This document shows positions 14,304 to 23,173 of a DNA stretch of 64,000 nucleotides, one piece after another. This DNA comes from Candidatus Binatus sp. (GTDB lineage: Bacteria; Desulfobacterota; Binatia; Binatales; Binataceae). Position numbers and translations under genes: made by a program. The stretch covers positions 62,001 to 126,000 of the forward strand of contig NZ_DATCTO010000035.1 of NCBI RefSeq assembly GCF_036567905.1, read 5' to 3'. How positions within the stretch are numbered: the first letter of the stretch is position 1; each line of letters begins with the position of its first letter. The notes beneath the pieces were generated by a model. That model worked only from the letters and a program-made list of their open reading frames with translations. It made no database searches and was not told the origin of the DNA.

Positions 14304-17300
14304 TCAGGAGCCGGTCCCCGAGAGCCTGACGTTATGCGAGGCGCTCGGATCGCTGCCGACGTTCACCGTCATGCTGGCTCTCCTTGACGATCCGCCGCCC
14401 GTGGGTTTAAACGTCACCGCTATCGTGCACGATGAATTTGCTGCCGCCGTTGCCCCGCACGTGCCGCCTGTTACTGCGAAGTCGCCCGCGTTCGTCCCGT
14501 TGAAACTCTCGCTCACGGGCAGCGGTAATTTCGACAGGTTGGTGACCGTCACCGTCCTGGTCTTCGGCGATGTCCTGGCCGTCAACCTGCCATATGCAAG
14601 CGTGATCGGCGTGACCGTCGCCGGGATCGTCGGGCCGGTGCTGAGCGCAACCGTGTAAGGACTGAGCGGATCGGGACTGTCAGCGACCGACAGCGTCGCC
14701 GATTCCGTCCCCAGAGCGCCGGGCGTGAAGGTCACGGTGATCGTGCAAACCGCGTTGGCGGGAAGCTTCGCCGTGCAGGTGCCGCCGGTAATCGAGAAGT
14801 CGGTGGCGTTGGTCCCGCCAAAGTTTTCGCTCAGCGTCACCGGCTGGGTCTGATGATTGGTCAAGCTGAAGGACTTCGCCGCCTTGGCGCCGAACTTCAT
14901 GCTGCCGAATACCAAGCTGGTCGTCGAGGTCGTCAGATCGACAATGCCGGTGCCGCTGAGCGCCACGTGCTGTGGGCTACTGGCGGTGTTGTCGTTGACT
15001 GTCAGCGTTGCGCTGTGCGTGCCGGTTGCGCTTGGCGTGAATGCGACCCCGAGCGTGCACGACTTCTTGGGCGCGACCGTCACGGGAATCGCACCGCATG
15101 TCCCTGTGCCGCTTAGGGCATATTCAGCCGGGTCGGACGATGTCGCGCCTGAGATGATCAGCGGGTTGGTCTTGCCGGTGTTGGCAACCTTCAGATTCTT
15201 CGTGACCGCCTGGCCAACAGCAACGTTGCCGAATGCGAGCGAAGCAGTCACCGTCATGGAGGTAGTCGGCGTCGCCGTCGGCGTGGCTGTCGCCGTCCGT
15301 GTTGCCGTCACTGTTGGCGTCGCGGTCGCGGTGGCCGTGGCAGTCGAGGTTGCAGTCGCGGTCTGAGTGGCCGTCACTGTTGGCGTTACGGTTTGCGTCG
15401 CAGTCTTAGTCGGTGTTGCTGTCGCGGTGGCCGTGGCAGTCGAGGTTGCGGTCGGTGTTACTGTTGGCGTTGCGGTTGCAGTCGCGGTCTGAGTAGCCGT
15501 CACTGTAGGCGTTGCTGTTTGCGTCGCAGTGACGGTAGCTGTCGCCGTGCGCGTCGAGGTCGCCGTTGCGGTTGCAGTCGCGGTCTGAGTGGCCGTCACT
15601 GTTGGCGTTGCGGTTTGCGTCGCAGTGCCGGTCGGCGAGGCCGTGGCCGTGACGGTCGGCGAGGCCGTGGCAGTTGCGGTCTGAGTAGCCGTCACTGTAG
15701 GCGTTGCTGTTTGCGTCGCGGTGGCGGTAGCTGTCGCGGTGTGCGTCGAGGTCGCCGTGGCGGTCGGCGTGGCTGTCGGGGTTGGGGTGACTGCCGGCGA
15801 TCCAAATGCCATCACCAGGTTATTCGCATTGACGGTGCCGATCCCGGTCGCAAAGTCCCAGCCGGCCCCGGCCGCATAGGCAGCCTGAAGCGCGGAATTG
15901 GAAGTTGATAGGCCTCCGTATTTGCCCGACGGCGTGTAGCAGTTATGGGTGCCCGTGCAATCGACATCCATGTCGCCGAGCGTGACGTCATAAAAGATGC
16001 ACGATGGATTGACGGCGTTCCCCAAGCTCGAATTGCAGGCCGAATTGCCGCTGGCGCCGTACTCTGCCGCAGCGAGCGAATAGTAAGTTGGATTGGGGTT
16101 TCCCTGGCGGCTGCCGGTACGCTGATTGATGAGCGCCTGAACTCCCGCCATTATCGGCGCGGAAACTGACGTTCCACCGTATCCGGCCCAGGTATCAGGA
16201 GCTCCCGAGCACGACACGCCGCCATTGCTCGTATCTGAATAGCAGACTACGTAGTAGTGTCCCCACAATCCGTTGGCGGCGAACAGTGAGACGTCGGGAA
16301 TGTCTCTCACTCCATCGGCGGGATTGCCAAAAATCGATTGCCACGGGGGCTTGCTATAACCGGCGCAGCTTCCGCTCACGACACCGCTGGTGGATGGCGT
16401 TCCCGCAGCGCAGCCGCTCGGTCCTCCGCTTCCCGACACTGTCGTTAGAAATGACTTTCCCGGCGTGCTGTTGCAGAATCCAAGGGTTCCGAACGGCGAG
16501 GGATAGCCTTCAAACGAGGAGAGCAATTCACCGGCGCACGAGTCATTCCAGGGAATTTCCGGAACATAGGACAGCGCCGATCCATCTGTAGAACTGTTCG
16601 TCGATCCCCAATAGCTACTTACCGTACCCGCGTAAGTGTCGCCGAAATCGGTGCCGCCCACCGACACGTTGTACGGCGTCGAGGTGAATCCGCTCACTGC
16701 TATGCCGTGTGTCGCCACCGATGCGCCCGCGTCAGCGCTTGCCGCGCCCTCATCGCCCGACGACACGAATACGGAGACGCTCTCGGCCACCGCCTGCCTA
16801 TAGAGGGAATTGATGTAGGCGTTGGTGGTTGCGCCCAGCTGCGCCTCGGCCTCTCCGTAGCTGATGCTCACAATCGCAGGCGGGGTGCCGGATTCGCTGA
16901 GCAGATTAGCCAGCGCGATGAATCCGCCGAAGTTTGTGCTCGTGTCCGCGCACGATGCCAGCTCAATCGCCGCGTTGGGCGCCGCCGCGCTGGCCCACTC
17001 CACATCGATTGCCGCTTCGCCATCATCGCCGTTGACTCCCGGATTAGTGCAGGTGCCTCCGGTGCCCGCCGGATGAACCTGCGTCAGGGAGCCGAAGGTA
17101 AATGCGCTAAGGCCCAGCACGCTGCGGAACGTCGTCCAGTCTGTGGTAGTGAAAAGATTGGTGTCCTCGACCGTTACGATCGTCTGTCCCTTGCCTGTAT
17201 ATCCCGCGGCGAATAGCGGATTGAAGTCATAGATGGTGGCAAGGTCAGCGGGCACCACCAGATGATCACCGCTGCCGGTCGTGTAGTCCGCGCGCCGCTG

Positions 17301-17969
17301 ATACATCGGGTGCGGCCGGAAATCATTGAGCGATACCACTCCCGCCAGCGCCGGCGAGAGCGCGGCCGGTATGCCGGGATCGCTCATATTGGCGAAATGG
17401 CTTTGGCCGTTTACCGACAGCGAATGAATCTCGGTGTGGAAGGCGTCGCGTATCGATCCCGCAGTCCCCGAAAAATCGATCAGCATTGCGCTCGGATAAA
17501 TGTAATTCACTCGGAACCCGTGCGCTCGAAGCCATCCGGCGATCGTGTCGATGTCCCGCGGGGTTGCGCCGAAACGCTGTCCAAACTCATCCGCGGTCAG
17601 CCAACGGTGGTAGTTTGGCGAATTTGGATCTTCGAGCTCGCCGAGCAATTGCTCCAGTGCGCGCTCCCGTTGTGGCGAGGGCCGCAGCAGAACGATCAGA
17701 TGGTCAAGCGGAAAATCGTCGGGCACGCGCCCGCGATCATTGGCGGCCGTCGCCTCGGGACGGATATTGCCCGGGATCGAGATAACGTCATTGTCGTTAA
17801 CCGGGTCCGTAATCTGAGCTGGCGCGGACGTTGCGCCGGAAAGCGCCCGCACTGAGATCGGGATGATGCCCACAGCCAACCCACCGATCGCCAGGGTGAT
17901 CGCGAAGACCCATATCCGCTTGCTCATAGACTCAATCCGCCGCATCAATGCTTGCAAGGACTGCGCCAT
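14304..17969 (-). CDS. large secreted S53 (sedolisin/kumamolisin) protease with Thr/Pro/Ala linker and Ig-like domains
   Basis: 1221 residues. Signal anchor at about 18-42; a methionine at residue 15 is an equally good start (17927). Pro-kumamolisin activation domain about 75-225. The S53 catalytic domain about 240-725 has Glu318 and Asp322 ([11 protein letters not shown]) and the nucleophile Ser601 in [13 protein letters not shown], with calcium-site region FYDVTLGD (661) and [12 protein letters not shown] (705). Residues about 728-903 are a low-complexity linker of Thr, Ala, Pro, Val and Ser ([15 protein letters not shown] type). The last 318 residues form three related beta-sandwich domains of the ASH/choice-of-anchor D type ([37 protein letters not shown]). 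S53 proteases work at acidic pH outside the cell. It is divergent from the methyltransferase gene. Confidence 0.92.
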   Translation of the reverse strand: MAQSLQALMRRIESMSKRIWVFAITLAIGGLAVGIIPISVRALSGATSAPAQITDPVNDNDVISIPGNIRPEATAANDRGRVPDDFPLDHLIVLLRPSPQRERALEQLLGELEDPNSPNYHRWLTADEFGQRFGATPRDIDTIAGWLRAHGFRVNYIYPSAMLIDFSGTAGSIRDAFHTEIHSLSVNGQSHFANMSDPGIPAALSPALAGVVSLNDFRPHPMYQRRADYTTGSGDHLVVPADLATIYDFNPLFAAGYTGKGQTIVTVEDTNLFTTTDWTTFRSVLGLSAFTFGSLTQVHPAGTGGTCTNPGVNGDDGEAAIDVEWASAAAPNAAIELASCADTSTNFGGFIALANLLSESGTPPAIVSISYGEAEAQLGATTNAYINSLYRQAVAESVSVFVSSGDEGAASADAGASVATHGIAVSGFTSTPYNVSVGGTDFGDTYAGTVSSYWGSTNSSTDGSALSYVPEIPWNDSCAGELLSSFEGYPSPFGTLGFCNSTPGKSFLTTVSGSGGPSGCAAGTPSTSGVVSGSCAGYSKPPWQSIFGNPADGVRDIPDVSLFAANGLWGHYYVVCYSDTSNGGVSCSGAPDTWAGYGGTSVSAPIMAGVQALINQRTGSRQGNPNPTYYSLAAAEYGASGNSACNSSLGNAVNPSCIFYDVTLGDMDVDCTGTHNCYTPSGKYGGLSTSNSALQAAYAAGAGWDFATGIGTVNANNLVMAFGSPAVTPTPTATPTATATSTHTATATATATQTATPTVTATQTATATASPTVTATASPTGTATQTATPTVTATQTATATATATSTRTATATVTATQTATPTVTATQTATATATPTVTPTATSTATATATATPTKTATQTVTPTVTATQTATATSTATATATATPTVTATRTATATPTATPTTSMTVTASLAFGNVAVGQAVTKNLKVANTGKTNPLIISGATSSDPAEYALSGTGTCGAIPVTVAPKKSCTLGVAFTPSATGTHSATLTVNDNTASSPQHVALSGTGIVDLTTSTTSLVFGSMKFGAKAAKSFSLTNHQTQPVTLSENFGGTNATDFSITGGTCTAKLPANAVCTITVTFTPGALGTESATLSVADSPDPLSPYTVALSTGPTIPATVTPITLAYGRLTARTSPKTRTVTVTNLSKLPLPVSESFNGTNAGDFAVTGGTCGATAAANSSCTIAVTFKPTGGGSSRRASMTVNVGSDPSASHNVRLSGTGS
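15260..15790 (-). repeat. in-frame low-complexity repeat inside the S53 protease gene
   Basis: About 530 bases built from variants of GCNGTNGCNGTN units (read on the + strand), encoding the Thr/Ala/Pro/Val linker. Longer near-identical blocks recur, for example GCGGTCTGAGTAGCCGTCAC near 15486 and 15678 with a GAGTGGCC variant near 15363 and 15585. Such a tract can change length by slippage or unequal recombination. Confidence 0.9.
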
Positions 17970-18103
17970 TTTGTAATACGCAGCATATAACCACGCGACC
18001 TGTACGAACGAGTTGTTTTAGGTAGCAAAACGGCACGCTGGTGTCGATTCGCTCGATCGACTACAAGCACGATGTTGGGGCAGTTTCGTGATACTCGGTA
18101 ATG

Positions 18104-18189
18104 CGAGGCATCGAAGGTGGACCCTCCTCGCGACGACCGCTCGCAACCATTTCAAAGGCTCACGCGCTGGCTCGCGCCGAACCGATCCA
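18104..18189 (+). repeat. 86-bp duplicated segment, copy within the methyltransferase 5' end
   Basis: Identical to 20665-20750 except for one base (A at 18110, G at 20671). It covers the ribosome-binding region, the GTG start and the first 24 codons of the methyltransferase gene. Confidence 0.9.
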
Positions 18190-18800
18190 CCGCGCTGCGC
18201 CAATATCGCTCGCGCGCCCGCATCTACGATCTCGAGCTCGCATTGTTCGAGCCCGTGCGGCAACGCGTCATCAATCTGCTCCGTCTGAAAAATGGCAACC
18301 GGGTTTTGGATGTCGGCTGCGGCACCGGGCTGAGTTTTACGGCGCTGGAAGGCCTGGTCGGCCCCGAAGGCTCGATCGTCGGAATCGAGCAGAGCCCTGA
18401 GATGCTCGGGCGGGCGCGCACGCGGGCGGCTGAGAACGGCTGGAAGAACGTCGCGCTGGTCTCGGCCTCGGTCGAGGAAGCCGCTATACCGCTGGCGGCC
18501 GACGCGGCGTTGTTTCATTTCACGCACGACATAATGCGCACGCCCAACGCGCTCGCCAACGTATGCCGCCATCTCAAGCCGGGCGGGCGGATCGTCGCGG
18601 CCGGACTCAAGTGGGCGCCTATCCTGGCGATGCCGCTGAATCTCTTGGTGTGGAACGCCGCGATGCGATCGACGAGCACGCGCGAGGGCCTCGCGCGTCC
18701 CTGGAGCCATCTCGAGCCGCTGGTGTCGGAGCTCGAGGTGGAGCAGCTGCTCGGCGGCACCGTCTATATCGCCAGCGGCGTCGTCGCTGGACGAAGATAG
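18117..18800 (+). CDS. class I SAM-dependent methyltransferase
   Basis: 227 residues from GTG 18117. SAM-binding motif I is [20 protein letters not shown] (about residues 62-81), motif II includes [13 protein letters not shown], and the post-motif region [15 protein letters not shown] is the usual Methyltransf_11/25 pattern. An N-terminal helix region ([20 protein letters not shown]) resembles UbiE-like small-molecule methyltransferases. The substrate is unknown. The first 86 bases around the start are duplicated at 20665-20750. It is followed, after 51 bases, by an F420-type oxidoreductase on the same strand. Confidence 0.85.
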   Translation: MDPPRDDRSQPFQRLTRWLAPNRSTALRQYRSRARIYDLELALFEPVRQRVINLLRLKNGNRVLDVGCGTGLSFTALEGLVGPEGSIVGIEQSPEMLGRARTRAAENGWKNVALVSASVEEAAIPLAADAALFHFTHDIMRTPNALANVCRHLKPGGRIVAAGLKWAPILAMPLNLLVWNAAMRSTSTREGLARPWSHLEPLVSELEVEQLLGGTVYIASGVVAGRR

Positions 18801-18851
18801 GGCCAGGTCAGCAATGGATTGGACGATTACAATAACCAGTCGAGGTGTGCC

Positions 18852-19277
18852 GTGAAGATCGATCCCGTGACGCGCGAGTTAGTGCGATGGCTAAGCTGGA
18901 TGCATTTGCGTTTCTACCGGATGTGGGGTGGCGCAACTCCGCTCAATCGCAATACGTTGATCCTGACGACTCGCGGCCGGAAAACCGGCCGGGAAATCTC
19001 TAAGCCGCTCTTTTACTACCAACAAGACGAACGCGTTTACATCGTTGCGTCGTACGGCGGAAATGACCAGCCGCCCGCATGGTACCTGAATCTGGTGGCG
19101 AATCCCGAAGTAAAGGTGGAGATTGGCTCGTCGCGCGGCACTTACCGGGCACGGACGCTTACGGCAGAGGAAAAGAAAGAGACCTGGCCCAAGCTCGTCG
19201 CCATCTACCCGACCTACAACGACTACCAGCAAAAGACCTCGCGCGATATTCCGCTCGTGGAACTCGTGCCGGCGTGA
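18852..19277 (+). CDS. F420/deazaflavin-dependent nitroreductase-family oxidoreductase (Ddn-like)
   Basis: 141 residues from GTG 18852, chosen because GAGG lies just upstream; TTG 18819 in frame would add 11 residues. The core TLILTTRGRKTGREISKPLF, VYIVASYGGNDQPPAWYLNL and NPEVKVEIGSSRGTYRARTL is the pattern of the Ddn/DUF385 split-barrel family that binds coenzyme F420, first known from mycobacterial deazaflavin-dependent nitroreductases and quinone reductases. Most of the family length (about 140) is covered. It suggests that the organism makes or uses F420; a second relative is at 50263-50664. Confidence 0.85.
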   Translation: MKIDPVTRELVRWLSWMHLRFYRMWGGATPLNRNTLILTTRGRKTGREISKPLFYYQQDERVYIVASYGGNDQPPAWYLNLVANPEVKVEIGSSRGTYRARTLTAEEKKETWPKLVAIYPTYNDYQQKTSRDIPLVELVPA

Positions 19278-19347
19278 TGAGATGGCGCGCTAGTGTCGAT
19301 TTGCTCGATGGGTCAAGCAGGACGTTGGAGCGCTTACGCGGCCATTT

Positions 19348-19824
19348 CTACTCGGTGCATGACGCTCCTTCAGGTAGGCGCGTAGTCACCTCCACACTCA
19401 CTGTCTCTGTAGCCCCTTCTTTGCCGCACGTAACGTTTAGCGTATAAGAAAAGCACGGGTCTGGCAGCAGTTCCAGGTGAGTATGGACCTTTTTTCCTGT
19501 GCCTGTGACGGGCTCCGGACTGAAATCCGCGAACGGGGGCTGGCAAGGCTCACCGAGTGTGGTCGCACAGTCTACTGAATTAACTTGGATGCTCAGCGTA
19601 CCATCCTCAGATCGGTCGATCTCATGGAAGTACAACTCGACCTTACGCATGCAGTTTACATCGCAACTCCCCAAAGCTCTTCGGAAGGGTTTCAAAACCA
19701 ACGGAGTGACCCTGATTTCGCCATCGGTACTCGGTAACACAGCGAAATTTCCTGACCAGGCAGACACTCCGGAGGTCAGCATGAAGGACCAGAAGAAGAG
19801 AAGTGCCTTCAGTGAACGCTTCAT
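19348..19824 (-). CDS. secreted protein of unknown function
   Basis: 158 residues from the ATG at 19824 (MKRSLKALLFFWSFMLTSGV), which gives a clean signal peptide cleaved near residue 22; an upstream extension of 15 residues does not look like a signal peptide. The mature part has six cysteines (including the pair in SCDVNCMRKVELYFHEID) and is predicted beta-rich. No family is recognised. GC and codon use look lower than in neighbours. The frameshifted secreted gene at 19895-20394 lies just upstream on the same strand. Confidence 0.55.
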   Translation of the reverse strand: MKRSLKALLFFWSFMLTSGVSAWSGNFAVLPSTDGEIRVTPLVLKPFRRALGSCDVNCMRKVELYFHEIDRSEDGTLSIQVNSVDCATTLGEPCQPPFADFSPEPVTGTGKKVHTHLELLPDPCFSYTLNVTCGKEGATETVSVEVTTRLPEGASCTE

Positions 19825-19894
19825 TACTATCGCCCTTCCGTACGATTCATGACGATCTGGACCCCACACCGCGCAGCCACTCCACCCGATCTCG

Positions 19895-20394
19895 CTAGTT
19901 CGTAGTAGCCTGAGCTATAGGCACGATCCTAATCAGAGTCGGATCGTTTAGATCCTGGACCGGGGCGTACCCAGCGGCCATGAGCTGCGCCTCAAAGGCC
20001 CAGCACCAATCAGGGCCTTGGAGCTCCTGTTGCGGGAGGTTGAACTTGAATGTGGTTGGGACTGAAGGGTCCACGACCGCGCTTTTGCCATACAATTGCG
20101 CGCATTCGGTTGCGGACGAGCTAATGTTAAGATCCGTCTGGGGTGGTGGCGGAGCGGGACCCCAGGAGCAATTTGGATCAGAGAAATCGTATCTTGGTCC
20201 AGGCGTAAGGCAGACTCCAAGATACGGCGGATGGTAGGCTTCCGCGAACGGATCGGCAGCAGGTGCGATGCCTCCCGTGAAGGGATCTGGCGCGGCAGAA
20301 GGACTCGCGACGGGGGCAGGTGATCCTTGAGCGAATGCTAACTGGACTGCATGGCCCAAAACATGAACCACAACGCAAAGACCAATAGCTTCAT
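19895..20394 (-). pseudogene. secreted Pro-rich protein, frame broken in the signal peptide
   Basis: An ATG at 20394 with a perfect AAGGAG nine bases upstream starts MKLLVFALWFMFWAMQ, an excellent signal peptide start, but the frame then reads SS and stops. The open frame continuing downstream (LAFAQGSPAPVASPSAAPDP onward, about 150 residues ending IVPIAQATTN) is in a different register. The two join perfectly (…AMQ|LAFAQG…) if five bases are removed from CAGTCCAGTT, which is an imperfect five-base tandem duplication at about 20346-20356. The mature part has four cysteines and DWCWAFEAQLMAAGYAPVQD. No family is recognised. It may be a decayed gene or one that switches by repeat slippage; an alternative GTG start inside the broken part is less convincing. 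Confidence 0.6.
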
Positions 20395-20664
20395 TAGCAG
20401 TCGCTCCTTCTCCCTTGAGCCTTGTATCGACATCATGCTGTTCAGGCCCGCGCTCTAAGGAAATATCTCGGCTATGTAACCAGTCTGAGGGGTACTACCC
20501 CCTAAATAAAGCATATCAGAAACCCAAAATACGCCGCCGTAGTGCCACGCTCTCGAGTAGTCACCCCACCTGCCATCTGGGATGGTACCGGCGGTACTCG
20601 GCAGCTGCAACTGGAGAATCGAAGCGGCACCGTCCGTGCTTGTATCTGTGGGATCCGAAGGGGG

Positions 20665-20750
20665 CGAGGCGTCGAAGGTGGACCCTCCTCGCGACGACCG
20701 CTCGCAACCATTTCAAAGGCTCACGCGCTGGCTCGCGCCGAACCGATCCA
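20665..20750 (+). repeat. 86-bp duplicated segment, orphan copy
   Basis: One mismatch to 18104-18189. It keeps the GTG start and 24 codons of the methyltransferase, then diverges after a short GC run into CGGGCGAGG, so it encodes only a truncated N-terminus. Confidence 0.9.
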
Positions 20751-20785
20751 GCGCGCGCGGGCGAGGTAAGTCCCTCACGACCCCT

Positions 20786-20880
20786 TCTCACAGGGCGAAG
20801 CCCGGATCTTTTCTTCTCCTTGCTATGGTGCAGGGGCTGGCCCCTGCCCAGGGAGGCGCGGAACCCACGGTGGGTTTCGC
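20786..20880 (+). repeat. dispersed multi-hairpin intergenic element, copy 2
   Basis: Contains, in order, GGGC-GAA-GCCC, an ATCTT plus pyrimidine-rich spacer, GCAGGGGC/TG/GCCCCTGC (20830-20847), and an AACCCAC/G/GTGGGTT hairpin at about 20861-20878. The other copies are at about 6545-6765 and 55121-55192. Confidence 0.8.
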
Positions 20881-21066
20881 TAGAATTAAGTTCTTCTCCT
20901 TCCTCCCGCTGCGCGCCGCCCGCGCAGGCGCCGCAAGCAGGATGCTGCGGCGCGTTCGTGATGCCCGGTAAAGCTTGGCCGGAATTTTCTGATACTATGG
21001 CTATATGGCGTCGCGAGAGATTGAATCAGTGAATCCCGAGCACCCGGCTCACGACGCCGCGATGTC

Positions 21067-21666
21067 ATGAGACATGCACTTGCTCTCGCCGCGCTTTTTG
21101 CTGCGACCGCCGCGTTCGGCTGCGGCACTCAGCAACCGGAACAATCGCAATCGCAACCGGCAAGCGCGTCCCTATCGGATTCGCAACTTGTAATCGCGCC
21201 CAAGGTCACCGACCAGCCGGCGCATCCGTTGCCATTCAAGGGCCGGTTGATCGCCGGGGACCCGGCTGAACTTCCACCCGCGGTGGCGATGTCCCTGTCG
21301 AACACTTCACCCGTGACGTTCACCTATCGCGAGGAATTGACGCACGACGACTATCACGTCCCGCTGATTGTTTCCGCGCTGGATCCCGCCAACCTGGTCG
21401 GTGCTCCACTCGGCGATATCGGGACGACCGCGTTTGCGTCTTTGTCGATCAGCGCCGGCGACACAATACTCGGCGACTACACCGCCAAGGAGCACGTCTC
21501 GAAATCGTACAGCATGTACTCGCAGCCCACCCACAAGCAGGTGGACGACGCTGCGCGCGCCGCGGTCAGGAATAGGATCGATCAAAAGCTCTACAGCGAT
21601 GAGGCCAGGTTGGCGGATGCGGTCGCCAGCGCCGGCAAATCTCCAACTGCTGCCGTTGGCCGATGA
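21067..21666 (+). CDS. lipoprotein of unknown function
   Basis: 199 residues. Signal peptide with a lipobox ending AAFGCG, lipidated Cys at residue 19, followed by a Gln/Ser-rich linker (TQQPEQSQSQPASASLS). The mature part contains SLSNTSPVTFTYREELTHDD and is probably beta-rich; no family is recognised. The last bases overlap the start of the next lipoprotein gene (ATGA type), so the two are coupled and may work together. Lgt at 4014-4883 is of the type needed to lipidate it. Confidence 0.7.
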   Translation: MRHALALAALFAATAAFGCGTQQPEQSQSQPASASLSDSQLVIAPKVTDQPAHPLPFKGRLIAGDPAELPPAVAMSLSNTSPVTFTYREELTHDDYHVPLIVSALDPANLVGAPLGDIGTTAFASLSISAGDTILGDYTAKEHVSKSYSMYSQPTHKQVDDAARAAVRNRIDQKLYSDEARLADAVASAGKSPTAAVGR

Positions 21667-22100
21667 ATCGCCGGCTGCTGGTACTTTTGCTCGGCGTCGT
21701 CGCCACTGTCGGATTCGGATGCGCCGTGCAGGGACAACCGTTTGAAAAAATCACGTCAGCCCCCGGCAACGCGGTGATTTACGTGTACCGGCCTTACAGC
21801 TACGGGTCGTCGGCGCTTCGCCCCGCGGTTACATGCGGTGAGGACACGGCGCGGATCGGTCCGGGCGGCTATCATGCGTTCATCGTTCCCGCCGGAGCGA
21901 AGATCGTTTGCAGCATTCAGACCGACGCCGGCACCGACGAGGTCGAATTCCAAACCGAGCGGCGGTCCTACTACATAAGAGAGGAACTTGGATGGGGCCT
22001 CCTGACTGCCACGCCGCATCTCAATCCTGTCGACACTGATGCGGCGCAGACCGAGATCCAGAGCTGCGTGCTAGAGCCTCAGATCGGGAGCGCGAAATAA
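21663..22100 (+). CDS. lipoprotein, DUF2846-like
   Basis: 145 residues. Signal peptide with lipobox VGFGC (Cys20). The mature part begins with APGNAVIYVYRPYSYGSSAL and continues to GPGGYHAFIVPAGAKIVCSI and RRSYYIREELGWGLL, resembling DUF2846 lipoproteins (AxVYVYRP...L.dg...G.l..g.Y....v.PG.h). It overlaps the preceding lipoprotein gene by four bases and the following kinase gene by one base. Role unknown. Confidence 0.75.
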   Translation: MNRRLLVLLLGVVATVGFGCAVQGQPFEKITSAPGNAVIYVYRPYSYGSSALRPAVTCGEDTARIGPGGYHAFIVPAGAKIVCSIQTDAGTDEVEFQTERRSYYIREELGWGLLTATPHLNPVDTDAAQTEIQSCVLEPQIGSAK

Positions 22101-23173
22101 TGACGATCGAAGACGGCGTCACAGCGGTCCGCGCGAGTCATCGTTTCGACCAAGCCCGTCTCGAACACTATCTGAGCGGGCGGGTGCCAAACTTTCGCGG
22201 TCCGCTTGCGGTTCGACAGTTCGTCGGCGGGCAATCCAATCCCACATACCTGCTTGAAACCCTGGACGCGCGTTTCGTCATGCGCAAGAAACCGCCGGGA
22301 ACCCTGCTCCAGTCTGCCCATCAGGTCGAGCGCGAATTTCGAATCATCAAGGCGCTGGCGGCAACCGAGGTGCCGGTCCCGGGCGCGCACCTGCTGTGCG
22401 AGGACGCCGGCGTCATCGGCACCGCATTCTTTGTGATGGACTTTGTCGAGGGGCGCGTCATGCGCGATCCGATGATGCCCGAGTCGAGCGCGCACGAGCG
22501 CGCGGCGTGCTACGACTCGATGAACGACGTGCTCGCGCGGTTGCACAAGGTTGACTTTCGCGCGGTGGGACTTGGCGACTACGGCCGGCCGGATGCGTAC
22601 GTCGCACGCCAGGTTGCGCGCTGGTCCAAGCAGTACGAAGCCTCGAAAATCGGCGAGATCCCGGAGATGAACCGCCTGATCGAATGGCTTGGGCGGCGTA
22701 TCCCCCCGGCTGACGAGACGACGATCGCGCACGGCGACTATCGCATGGAGAACATCGTCTTCCATCCGGTCGAGCCGCGCGTGGTCGCGGTGCTGGACTG
22801 GGAACTCTCGACGCTCGGGCATCCGCTGGGCGACCTGGCGTGGGCCTTGCGTCCTTACCATTGCCCGCCCGGCATCGACGGCGTGTTGAGTTTTCAAGGC
22901 ATGGATCTGAGCGCGGCTGGAATTCCGAGCGAGGAAGAATTTGTCGCCGCATACTGCCGGCGCGTTGGCCGGGTCAGCGTCCCCGACCTGATGTTCTTTG
23001 TGGCGTTCTCGTTTTTTCGTGCCGCCGCCATGGCACAGGGAATTGCGATGCGCGCGAAACTTGGCAACGCAAGCGGCGCCAATGCGGCGGAGCGTGGATC
23101 GAGGGCGAGGCTGATGGCCGAGATTGGATGGGACGTAGCGCAAACTTGCGCGATCGACACAACGAAATCGTGA
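22100..23173 (+). CDS. APH-family phosphotransferase (ACAD10/11-like kinase domain)
   Basis: 357 residues, cytoplasmic. Kinase-like motifs: RQFVGGQSNPTYLLETLD (N-lobe loop), VMRKKPPGTLLQSAHQVERE, the catalytic loop TTIAHGDYRMENIVFHP (Asp of HGD) and VLDWELSTLGHPLGDLAWAL (metal-binding Asp). This subfamily is typical of stand-alone relatives of the ACAD10/11 N-terminal kinase, which phosphorylates 4-hydroxyacyl-CoA; the substrate here is not known. Start overlaps the lipoprotein stop by one base, and the end overlaps the amidase start (GTGA). Confidence 0.87.
   Translation: MTIEDGVTAVRASHRFDQARLEHYLSGRVPNFRGPLAVRQFVGGQSNPTYLLETLDARFVMRKKPPGTLLQSAHQVEREFRIIKALAATEVPVPGAHLLCEDAGVIGTAFFVMDFVEGRVMRDPMMPESSAHERAACYDSMNDVLARLHKVDFRAVGLGDYGRPDAYVARQVARWSKQYEASKIGEIPEMNRLIEWLGRRIPPADETTIAHGDYRMENIVFHPVEPRVVAVLDWELSTLGHPLGDLAWALRPYHCPPGIDGVLSFQGMDLSAAGIPSEEEFVAAYCRRVGRVSVPDLMFFVAFSFFRAAAMAQGIAMRAKLGNASGANAAERGSRARLMAEIGWDVAQTCAIDTTKS

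Larger units (their letters stand above)
20395..21066. other. 672-bp gene-free region with duplication and hairpin repeat
   Basis: No convincing gene in either strand. It carries a small palindrome (GGGGTA, C, TACCCC at 20489-20501), the second copy of the 86-bp duplicated segment (20665-20750), and a full copy of the dispersed multi-hairpin element (20786-20880). The open frames that cross it have unrelated composition and no start signals. Confidence 0.7.

Noticed and set aside
15260..15790. Repeat tract considered as CRISPR
   Set aside because: Units are 6-12 bases, continuous and in frame with the S53 protease; no spacers of constant length and no cas genes nearby.
20489..20501. GGGGTA/TACCCC palindrome as a terminator
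   Set aside because: Arms are six bases and there is no T tract on either side; it may be a repeat fragment.
22079..23143. 354-codon open frame on the minus strand opposite the APH-like kinase
   Set aside because: Antisense shadow; no domain and no ribosome-binding site, while the plus strand has kinase motifs.
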